From an uncultured Alphaproteobacteria bacterium (GTDB lineage Bacteria; Pseudomonadota; Alphaproteobacteria; Rs-D84), in NCBI GenBank assembly GCA_946185785.1, contig CAMHKP010000012.1, forward strand, positions 1 through 8,318: a DNA stretch of 8,318 bases, given 5' to 3'. This document shows positions 1 to 5,808 of this stretch, in pieces. Under the pieces are notes generated by a model. The model was not told where the DNA came from and ran no database searches. It saw nothing but the letters and a program-made list of their open reading frames with translations. A program made the position numbers and the translations under genes. Positions within the stretch are counted from its first letter, which is position 1. Each line of letters opens with the position of its first letter.

Positions 1-1091
1 GTGGATTTAAACTTATGCGCCTTAAAACCGGGACACCGGCACGTATTTATCGCGACAGTATAAACTTTAATGTTTGTGAATTACAACCTGGTGACGAACC
101 GCATGATTGGTTCAGCGCACCAAATCCAGAAAACACATATTCTTCTGTTTGCTATATCACGCACACAACCGAAGAAACACATAAAATCATTCGTGAAAAT
201 ATTGCTGGCGCACCAATGTATAATGGCGATATCGAAGGTATCGGTCCGCGCTATTGTCCAAGTCTGGAAGATAAAGTCATGCGTTTTCCATCGCATACAT
301 CACATCATGTATTCCTTGAACCCGAAGGGCTAGACAGTGATTTAATCTATCCAAACGGAATTTCAACATCATTCGGTGCCGACATCCAAGATAAATGGAT
401 TCGTACAATTCCAGGGTTGGAAAATGCGCGTATTGCACGATATGGATATGCCATTGAATATGATGCAATTGATGCGCGTGCATTAAATGACAAACTACAA
501 AGCAAAGATATTCCATATTTATTCTTTGCGGGACAAATCAATGGCACATCTGGATATGAAGAAGCCGCCGCCCAAGGTATTGTTGCGGGCGCAAATGCTG
601 CCGCCCACGCGCTTGGTGGTGCATATTTGGAACTTGACCGAACTAATTCGATGATTGGTGTGTTGATTGACGACATAACAACACTTGGGGTAGACGAACC
701 ATATCGTATGTTCACATCACGTGCAGAATATCGACTGTCATTACGTGCCGACAATGCGATTGCACGCATCGGTCAAATGGGCGTAAAATGCGGTTTAATT
801 TCGCAAAAACAATTTAACGAAAAATATAAATTACACGAAAAAGAAATTGCCAAGAACGACAAATTCTATGCAGGCTATATTGACCGCAATGCGCGGGAAA
901 TTGCCGCATACAAACGGGATGCGAATTTGAAAATCCCACACGATTTTAATTATTCAGGTCTTTCTGGATTAACAAACGAACTGATTGAAAAATTAAACGC
1001 AACGCGTCCAGAAAACATTGCCGATATGTCACGAATTCCAGGTATGACACCGGCTGGAATTATGGTCGTGTTAAGAAAGATTAAGAATTAG
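1..1091 (+). CDS. mnmG: MnmG (GidA), tRNA uridine-34 5-carboxymethylaminomethyl synthesis enzyme, 3' part only
   Basis: The reading frame is open from the window edge (first full codon at 3, GFKLMRLKTGTPARI), so the ATG at 15 is internal and the 5' end lies outside. About 362 residues are visible. MnmG is an FAD enzyme that works with MnmE to modify the wobble uridine of several tRNAs in the cytoplasm. Diagnostic segments are RLKTGTPAR, GPRYCPSLEDKV with the conserved catalytic-region Cys (codon 255-257), IYPNGISTS, the FAD-binding GQINGTSGYEEAAAQG (531-578), EPYRMFTSRAEYRL, and the C-terminal helical domain with SGLTNELIEKLN and SRIPGMTPAGI. Compared with the E. coli protein as I remember it, roughly 60-65 residues are missing between FNEK (from 813) and YAGY (from 867), with the frame intact. 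No rsmG or parAB follows. The gene overlaps the tail of the converging DUF421 gene. Identity is certain; the effect of the deletion is unknown. Confidence 0.97.
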   Translation, partial: GFKLMRLKTGTPARIYRDSINFNVCELQPGDEPHDWFSAPNPENTYSSVCYITHTTEETHKIIRENIAGAPMYNGDIEGIGPRYCPSLEDKVMRFPSHTSHHVFLEPEGLDSDLIYPNGISTSFGADIQDKWIRTIPGLENARIARYGYAIEYDAIDARALNDKLQSKDIPYLFFAGQINGTSGYEEAAAQGIVAGANAAAHALGGAYLELDRTNSMIGVLIDDITTLGVDEPYRMFTSRAEYRLSLRADNAIARIGQMGVKCGLISQKQFNEKYKLHEKEIAKNDKFYAGYIDRNAREIAAYKRDANLKIPHDFNYSGLSGLTNELIEKLNATRPENIADMSRIPGMTPAGIMVVLRKIKN

Positions 1092-1746
1092 TTTTTTTAT
1101 CTTCCTTTTTCACAATTTGTAGCTTTCCATTGTTCCATTGCGCAACAAAGATATCATCGATATCTTTTATTTTCTTTTTACGTAATTCTTTGCGTAGCCA
1201 TTTTTCACTGCGATTTATTTTTTGTAATGCGTCTTCATCTATATCACCATTATCTATAACGATAACTGAATATTTTTTGTCGCCTTTTTTAACAATTGTT
1301 AATTCTCCGTTCGGTTCAATTTGCGCCATTTCAACTTCATGCAACGAATGAATGTGGTGACTGCGCATAGCGGCTGCTAAATCGCGTGGTGACAATTTTA
1401 ATTGTTCCATTTTATCAACATTTATCTGGCCATTTTGAATAATAACCTGGGGATCACCAATAAAAATACGATGTCCAATATCAGTATAAAAGGCAAAACG
1501 ATTTAATATGTTTATCAGCACCCCATATATCACAATCACAACTATAAATTCCGACAAATTAATATTTCGGTTCAAAATAAAATCAGACAAAATTGCACTT
1601 AACAGAAAGTTTATGATAACCGCCAATGGTGTCATCTGTTTCAGTGTTCCAGACGGTGTAAAAAGGCGCATAAAAACAACGGCTGCTACGATTGCCAAAA
1701 TCAGTTTTATTATCATAATTCCATAAACGATTAAATATGTGTGCAT
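1081..1746 (-). CDS. DUF421 / YetF-type membrane protein, 221 aa
   Basis: Predicted integral membrane protein of unknown function. Three hydrophobic segments lie at about residues 4-28, 40-57 and 64-84. A soluble, cytoplasm-predicted domain of the YetF C-terminal type follows: GDPQVIIQNGQIN near 98-109, LSPRDLAAAMR, HSLHEVEMAQIEPNGELTIV, and a second half with WLRKELRKKKIKDIDDIFVAQWNNGKLQIV. The usual GKR motif of the B. subtilis/E. coli YcaP form is absent (here PSGTLKQMTP), and the protein reads more like the DUF421 version of lactic acid bacteria. I chose the ATG at 1746 because GGGGG lies 4 nt upstream, matching the site in front of pheT. The frame could extend to a GTG at 1791, adding 15 residues without a clear ribosome binding site. 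The last 11 bp overlap mnmG tail to tail. Family placement is good; function is not known. Confidence 0.85.
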   Translation of the reverse strand: MHTYLIVYGIMIIKLILAIVAAVVFMRLFTPSGTLKQMTPLAVIINFLLSAILSDFILNRNINLSEFIVVIVIYGVLINILNRFAFYTDIGHRIFIGDPQVIIQNGQINVDKMEQLKLSPRDLAAAMRSHHIHSLHEVEMAQIEPNGELTIVKKGDKKYSVIVIDNGDIDEDALQKINRSEKWLRKELRKKKIKDIDDIFVAQWNNGKLQIVKKEDKKTNS

Positions 1747-1750
1747 TTTT

Positions 1751-1755
1751 CCCCC
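1751..1755 (-). promoter_or_regulatory. Ribosome binding site deciding the DUF421 start
   Basis: GGGGG on the minus strand sits four A residues before the ATG at 1746. The same all-G core precedes pheT, which supports 1746 over the GTG at 1791. It could pair with a CCUCC anti-Shine-Dalgarno through one G-U pair. Confidence 0.6.
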
Positions 1756-1829
1756 GATATACAAAAACATTAGCAACATCGACTTGCCCACGCCATGCGA
1801 TAAAAAACCTAAAAAACGCTAATTTAATA

Positions 1830-1859
1830 CTGGAAATTGTGAAATTCTTGGGCTAAACT
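1830..1859 (+). promoter_or_regulatory. Possible promoter of tRNA-Thr (and the ileS leader)
   Basis: A poor -35-like CTGGAA (1830-1835) and a -10-like TAAACT (1854-1859) are separated by 18 bp. A GC-rich stretch (GCGCG, 1862-1866) lies between the -10 and the tRNA, as is common at stable-RNA promoters. The match to consensus is weak (3/6 and 4/6), so this is only a candidate. It is the best one I see in the 122-bp gap between the divergent DUF421 and tRNA genes. Confidence 0.3.
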
Positions 1860-1868
1860 AAGCGCGTT

Positions 1869-1944
1869 GCCGGTGTAGCTCAGCTGGTAGAGCATCTCAT
1901 TCGTAATGAGGGGGTCGTAGGTTCAAGTCCTATCACCGGCACCA
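1869..1944 (+). tRNA. tRNA-Thr (anticodon CGT)
   Basis: This is a complete 76-nt cloverleaf. The acceptor stem GCCGGTG pairs perfectly with CACCGGC (1934-1940). The D stem is GCTC/GAGC (1878-1881, 1890-1893). The anticodon stem TCTCA/TGAGG closes the loop TTCGTAA, with anticodon CGT at 1902-1904 reading ACG (Thr). The T stem GTAGG/CCTAT has loop TTCAAGT. Discriminator A and CCA (1942-1944) are encoded. It closely resembles E. coli tRNA-Thr(CGU). The ileS leader peptide begins only 46 nt downstream, so the tRNA may be processed from a transcript that continues into the ileS attenuator. Confidence 0.97.
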
Positions 1945-1971
1945 GTCCCCTTCGCCAAGGCTACGGGGAAC
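1945..1971 (+). other. Imperfect inverted repeat directly after the tRNA
   Basis: CCCC (1947-1950) can pair with GGGG (1965-1968), extended by T1946-A1969, with weak inner pairing G1954-C1961 and C1955-G1960. No T-tract follows, so it is not an intrinsic terminator. It could protect or guide 3' processing of the tRNA, or be one copy of a dispersed repeat. Function is unknown. Confidence 0.4.
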
Positions 1972-1990
1972 AAGCATAAAGAAAACAAAA

Positions 1991-2026
1991 ATGGGAACAG
2001 ACGCAATAATAATTATTATTAGATAA
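1991..2026 (+). CDS. ileS leader peptide, MGTDAIIIIIR
   Basis: This is an 11-codon reading frame starting with ATG at 1991 and ending with TAA at 2024-2026. Codons 6-10 are ATA ATA ATT ATT ATT, five isoleucines in a row (2006-2020), directly upstream of the isoleucyl-tRNA synthetase gene. A weak purine-rich ribosome binding site (AAAGAAA, 1978-1984) precedes it. The peptide itself probably has no function; translation speed over the Ile codons would be the sensor. A ribosome waiting at any Ile codon would leave the downstream segment 2035-2045 free. A ribosome that reaches the stop codon would cover the start of that segment. The leader, antiterminator and terminator together match the layout of amino-acid attenuators such as those of ilv, leu and pheST operons. 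Translation has not been shown; the case rests on codon content, position and RNA folding. Confidence 0.85.
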   Translation: MGTDAIIIIIR

Positions 2027-2034
2027 ATCGGCTC

Positions 2035-2060
2035 TGCGCTTTAGCGGTGGCTGGGGCGCA
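2035..2060 (+). promoter_or_regulatory. Antiterminator hairpin of the ileS attenuator
   Basis: TGCGCTTTAGC (2035-2045) pairs with GCTGGGGCGCA (2050-2060) over 11 consecutive base pairs, eight Watson-Crick and three G-U, closing a GGTG loop (2046-2049). The 3' arm contains 2054-2059, the whole 5' arm of the terminator, so the two structures exclude each other. The stem starts 8 nt after the leader stop codon. A ribosome at the stop should cover its first few bases; one stalled at the Ile codons should not. Short competing pairings exist between the leader coding region and the 5' arm (CGCA 2002-2005 with TGCG 2035-2038, or CAGA 1998-2001 with TCTG 2033-2036). These could act as a weak protector. 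The structure was found by eye, without energy calculation. Confidence 0.75.
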
Positions 2061-2077
2061 CAGGGCGCCCGTTTTTT
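2054..2077 (+). terminator. Intrinsic terminator (attenuator) upstream of ileS
   Basis: GGGCGC (2054-2059) pairs with GCGCCC (2065-2070) around the five-base loop ACAGG, followed by G and six T (2072-2077). This is a compact GC-rich stem with a T-tract, lying 19 nt before the ileS ATG. Its position downstream of the Ile-rich leader frame and its overlap with the antiterminator make it the conditional terminator of an attenuator. It could also simply end the tRNA-Thr transcript, but then the Ile-codon run would be coincidence. Confidence 0.85.
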
Positions 2078-2084
2078 ATAAATA

Positions 2085-2090
2085 AAAGGA
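2085..2090 (+). promoter_or_regulatory. ileS ribosome binding site
   Basis: AAAGGA sits six bases before the ATG at 2097, just after the terminator T-tract. It supports this start codon and shows that read-through transcripts carry a complete initiation region. Confidence 0.75.
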
Positions 2091-2096
2091 TAAAAC

Positions 2097-5000
2097 ATGG
2101 CATATCCAAAAACAGAACCCAAAGCGAACTTTCCAGAATTGGAACGGGAAATTATCGAATTCTGGCGCACAGACGATACTTTTCATAAATCGTTAAATCG
2201 CACCAAGTTGGGACACCCATTTTCATTCTATGATGGTCCACCGTTCGCAAACGGCTTACCACACTGGGGACACCTTGGGGTTTCTGCTATTAAAGATATG
2301 GTTTCACGCTATCAAACAATGTGTGGCAAACATGTTGAACGTGCATTGGGTTGGGATTGCCATGGATTACCAGCCGAAAACAGCGTTGAAAAGAAACAAC
2401 AAAAATCAGCCAAAGATATTGTTGCTGAATCTGGCATTGGTGCCTTTTGTGATATGTGCAAAAGCGATGTTATGACATATTCAACCGAATGGTTGCGCTA
2501 TTTTGAACGTATTGGTCGTTGGGTTGATGGTGGTGATGAATATGGTTATCGCACCATGGATAAAAACTATATGGAATCTGTTATTTGGGCATTAAAACAA
2601 CTGTATGACAAAGGGTTGCTCTACAAAGATTTCAAGGTTAATCCATACGATTGGAAATTGGGAACTGTTTTATCAAACAGTGAAGCATCCAGTGAATACC
2701 AAGATATTATTGATGATACTGTGACCGTTTGGTTTGAACTGGAAAACAGTGATCGTGCAATTGCATGGACAACAACCCCATGGACATTGCCAGCTAATTC
2801 TGCATTGGCGGTAAATCCAAAAATGAAATATGTTCGTGTGCGTCATAATGATGGTCATGTATATGTTTTGGCAGAATCGCGATTAAAAGCATATGATAAA
2901 GTTTTTGGTGAATCTGAAAACTTGGGAACTGTTTTAGGTGCCGATTTGGTTGGTCTGCATTATAAACCGTTGTTTAATTACTATGAAAACAGCAACCCAT
3001 TATTACACCAAGTAATATCTGCGGACTATGTATCGGACGGTGATGGTACTGGAATTGTACATATTGCACCAGCGTTCGGTGAAGATGACTATATTGCTGC
3101 ACGTAGTATGGATGAAAAATTCCCAATTATTTTAAACGTTGATGATTATGGTAATTTTGATTCATCTGTCGCTGATTGGGCGGGCGAAAACATATTCGTT
3201 GCAAACCCAAAAATTATTGAATGGTTAAAACAAAACGGTCGCCTGGTCCAGAAAGCGCAACATAAACACAGCTATCCATTTGGACCACGCAGTCATGAAA
3301 AATTAATCTATCGCGCCACAGATGCGTGGTATATAGATGTTCCAAAAATTCGTGATCGTGTTGTTGAAATAACAAAGCGTGATACCACATGGACATCGGC
3401 CGGAAACCGTTTTATGTCATGGATTGAAGGTGCGCGCGCATGGGGTATTTCACGTAATCGTTTCTGGGGTGTTCCGTTGCCAATTTGGGAAAAAGAAGGC
3501 AAATACAAAATCTTTGGTTCAATTGCCGAAATGGAAAATTTCTTTGGTGTAAAAATCGATGATTTACATCGTCCAACACTTGATAAATTGGAAAAAGATG
3601 GATGGAAACGTATCACCGATGTTTTGGATTGCTGGGTTGAAAGTGGTTCTATGCCGTTTGCACGCCTGCATTATCCATTTGAAAACAAAGATGAATTTGA
3701 AGCAACATTCCCAGCCGATTATATTATCGAAGGCCAAGATCAAACACGTGGTTGGTTCTATGCGTTGATGATTATGGCGGTTGCATTATTTGATAAACCA
3801 GCATTCAAAGTTGTGTCGGCCAATGGTATGATTGTTGATGAAAACAAACGTAAATTTTCAAAATCATTGCATAACTTCGTTGACCCAACCGAACAATTAG
3901 AAGCATTTGGTGCCGATGCGGTACGTTTGTTTATTCAAGGCAGTAATTTCTTGAAAGCAGAACCTGTTGGCGTTGATAAAGATGGCAAAGTATTCAACGA
4001 AACAATTAAAACTATCTTAACACCATTGTGGAACGCATATCACTTCTTTACACTGTATGCGAACGCGGGGAACATTACTGCGGCCGAAGACACATCTTCA
4101 CAAAATACATTGGATAAATATATTTTGTCCGAATTAAATGTGTTGATAAAAATTGTTGGTGATGCACTGGATGCGTATAAACCAGATGTAGCAATAAAAG
4201 AGTTTGTACGATTCTTGGATGTGTTAAACAACTGGTATATTCGTCGTTCACGCGCACGTTTCTGGGACGAAGACCAAAGTGCATTTAACACATTGTATGT
4301 GGTACTGACAACATTATGTCGGTGTTTAGCACCGTTTGCACCGTTTATAAGTGAATATATTTATAAAAATTTGACGGGTAGCGAATCTGTACATTTAACA
4401 GATTTCCCAACACCTAACAATGTTGATGAACAAATAGTATCAAATATGCGCCGTGTTCAAATGGTCGTATCAACCGGAAAACAATTACGCGAACAATATA
4501 AATTGCGCAATCGTTTGCCGTTGGCTGACATGACAATTGCTGGTGCTGATTTGTCAGAATATACCGATATTATTGCCGATGAACTAAATGTAAAACGTGT
4601 TAAATTTACCGCAAACACAACCGATTTTGCAGATAGTTTCGTGTATTTAATCACGCCAAAAATAGGTAGCCGCCTTGGTGGTGCATTAAGCAAAATTATC
4701 CCAGCGGTAAAGCAGGGTAATTATGAAATTGCTGACGACAAACTGATTGTTGGCGAATACACATTAAATGCAGACGAATTTGAAAATCGTTTAACCGTAC
4801 GCGATGGTGTGACGGGTGCCGCATTACCAGATAACACTGCGGTTGTTGTTTTGGATACAGAAGTAAATGCCGAACTTATTGCCGAAGGTTTGGCAAACGA
4901 TGCGCTGCGCTTTATCCAAGATACACGTAAAACTGTTGGTCTGGATGTTTCAGACCGAATCAAAATGACATATAACGCGGACCCTGCGCTTTCTATGGCG

Positions 5001-5123
5001 ATTGAGGCGCATAAAAAACGTATTATGTCTGATGCATTGATTCGTGAAATGGAAACGGGTGATGGTGAACACAACACCGAAATCGAAGGTTACGCATTAT
5101 CTATTAAAATAGAAAAGGCATAA
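2097..5123 (+). CDS. ileS: Isoleucyl-tRNA synthetase, eukaryote-like (type 2) form
   Basis: Class I synthetase that charges tRNA-Ile with isoleucine in the cytoplasm. Its 1008 residues are slightly short for the type 2 family. The N-terminal catalytic part has GPPFANGLPHWGH, with the HIGH-type motif at residues 56-59, and GWDCHGLP. The inserted editing domain has TTTPWTLP (225-232) and GTGIVHIAPAFGEDDY ending near 332, so hydrolysis of misacylated Val-tRNA is probably retained. The catalytic core resumes with WGISRNRFWG (449-458) and GQDQTRGWFY; the second signature is KFSKS (586-590). The anticodon-binding helical domain (NNWYIRRSRARFW) and a C-terminal domain follow. The core differs from the usual pattern at three places: HWGH for HYGH, KFSKS for KMSKS, and FGPRS (395-399) where CWRS is normal. 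Transcription is probably controlled by the upstream Ile attenuator. The stop overlaps the nth start. Type 2 enzymes are typically mupirocin-resistant, a family inference. Confidence 0.97.
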   Translation: MAYPKTEPKANFPELEREIIEFWRTDDTFHKSLNRTKLGHPFSFYDGPPFANGLPHWGHLGVSAIKDMVSRYQTMCGKHVERALGWDCHGLPAENSVEKKQQKSAKDIVAESGIGAFCDMCKSDVMTYSTEWLRYFERIGRWVDGGDEYGYRTMDKNYMESVIWALKQLYDKGLLYKDFKVNPYDWKLGTVLSNSEASSEYQDIIDDTVTVWFELENSDRAIAWTTTPWTLPANSALAVNPKMKYVRVRHNDGHVYVLAESRLKAYDKVFGESENLGTVLGADLVGLHYKPLFNYYENSNPLLHQVISADYVSDGDGTGIVHIAPAFGEDDYIAARSMDEKFPIILNVDDYGNFDSSVADWAGENIFVANPKIIEWLKQNGRLVQKAQHKHSYPFGPRSHEKLIYRATDAWYIDVPKIRDRVVEITKRDTTWTSAGNRFMSWIEGARAWGISRNRFWGVPLPIWEKEGKYKIFGSIAEMENFFGVKIDDLHRPTLDKLEKDGWKRITDVLDCWVESGSMPFARLHYPFENKDEFEATFPADYIIEGQDQTRGWFYALMIMAVALFDKPAFKVVSANGMIVDENKRKFSKSLHNFVDPTEQLEAFGADAVRLFIQGSNFLKAEPVGVDKDGKVFNETIKTILTPLWNAYHFFTLYANAGNITAAEDTSSQNTLDKYILSELNVLIKIVGDALDAYKPDVAIKEFVRFLDVLNNWYIRRSRARFWDEDQSAFNTLYVVLTTLCRCLAPFAPFISEYIYKNLTGSESVHLTDFPTPNNVDEQIVSNMRRVQMVVSTGKQLREQYKLRNRLPLADMTIAGADLSEYTDIIADELNVKRVKFTANTTDFADSFVYLITPKIGSRLGGALSKIIPAVKQGNYEIADDKLIVGEYTLNADEFENRLTVRDGVTGAALPDNTAVVVLDTEVNAELIAEGLANDALRFIQDTRKTVGLDVSDRIKMTYNADPALSMAIEAHKKRIMSDALIREMETGDGEHNTEIEGYALSIKIEKA

Positions 5124-5776
5124 TGATAACACCGCAAAAATATTTTAGTGTTGTACCAAAATCTATAAATATGGAAATTCGTTCGGAATTATATTCCACG
5201 AATGAATTTACATTTGCGGTGGCTGTAATATTGTCTGCCCAGGCAACAGATAAAAAAGTGAACGAAGTGACACCGGCATTATTTGCGGTGGCACCAACAC
5301 CCGAAAAAATGGTAGCACTGGGCATTGACAACATCAAAAAACACATCTCACAAATATCATTTTTTAATAACAAGGCGAAAAATATTTATCAACTGGCACA
5401 ACAATTGGTGGGTCAGGGCGATAAATCAGATTGGCGGTTTCAAAAAAAATATCACAATCGTGATGAACTTATGAAACTTTCTGGCGTTGGTCAAAAGACC
5501 GCAAATGTTATTATGAATGTTTTGTGGGGCGCACCAAATATCGGTGTTGATACACATGTGTTTCGTAATGCACATCGTTATGGTTGGGTTGATGATAAAG
5601 ACAACACACCAGAAAAGGTAGAGGCAAAACTATTAAAAATTGTTCCAAAAAAATATCATGATATTGTAAATCATGTAATGGTTTTACATGGCCGATATGT
5701 TTGTCGCGCAATCTCCCCAAAGTGTGCCGAATGCCCCGTTGCGAAATGGTGCGAATGTAAAGATAAAAAGATATAA
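5123..5776 (+). CDS. nth: Endonuclease III, DNA glycosylase/AP lyase
   Basis: Base-excision repair enzyme that removes oxidised pyrimidines and nicks the abasic site. Its 217 residues compare with 211 in E. coli. LSAQATD lies at about 38-43. The helix-hairpin-helix LSGVGQKTANV carries the catalytic Lys125. VDTH contains the catalytic Asp143. The [4Fe-4S] cluster cysteines are at 194, 201, 204 and 210 with the standard C-X6-C-X2-C-X5-C spacing. All key residues are present, so the enzyme should be active. The ATG shares its A with the ileS stop codon (TAATG), and AAAAGG inside the ileS end serves as ribosome binding site, so translation is probably coupled to ileS. This would place nth under the ileS attenuator as well, unless an internal promoter exists; I saw none clearly. 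Confidence 0.97.
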   Translation: MITPQKYFSVVPKSINMEIRSELYSTNEFTFAVAVILSAQATDKKVNEVTPALFAVAPTPEKMVALGIDNIKKHISQISFFNNKAKNIYQLAQQLVGQGDKSDWRFQKKYHNRDELMKLSGVGQKTANVIMNVLWGAPNIGVDTHVFRNAHRYGWVDDKDNTPEKVEAKLLKIVPKKYHDIVNHVMVLHGRYVCRAISPKCAECPVAKWCECKDKKI

Positions 5777-5779
5777 AAA

Positions 5780-5803
5780 CACCGGCAAAAGCCGGTATTT
5801 TTT
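5780..5803. terminator. Bidirectional intrinsic terminator between nth and pheT
   Basis: ACCGGC (5781-5786) and GCCGGT (5791-5796) form a perfect 6-bp stem with an AAAA loop. ATTTTTT follows on the plus strand and GTTTTTAT on the minus strand. It lies in the 32-bp gap between the stop codons of the converging genes nth and pheT and can end both transcripts. Confidence 0.88.
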
Positions 5804-5808
5804 AATTA

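Noticed and set aside
347..769. 140-codon minus-strand frame inside mnmG
   Set aside because: It is antisense to a highly conserved coding region and shows no family resemblance; it is a shadow frame.
1091..1098. T-run after the mnmG stop as an intrinsic terminator
   Set aside because: No stem precedes it, and the T residues are Lys codons of the opposing gene.
1747..1791. Upstream GTG start for the DUF421 protein (15 extra residues)
   Set aside because: The internal ATG at 1746 has a well-spaced GGGGG site like that of pheT and gives a normal N-terminus for the family.
1801..1818. Tandem TAAAAAACC / TAAAAAACG repeat
   Set aside because: Two 9-bp copies with one mismatch in an A-rich intergenic stretch can arise by chance, and no further copies were seen.
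2005..2020. 16-bp perfect AT palindrome as a protein operator
   Set aside because: It coincides with the codons ATA ATA ATT ATT ATT of the leader peptide plus one preceding base, so coding explains it. An operator role has no other support.
1945..2096. T-box riboswitch upstream of ileS
   Set aside because: The leader is only 152 nt and has no UGGNACC T-box sequence or specifier stem. The Ile-codon ORF explains the terminator better.
1961..2170. 69-codon minus-strand frame across the leader
   Set aside because: It is antisense to the attenuator and the ileS start, has no ribosome binding site or known motif, and ends inside the tRNA-proximal repeat.
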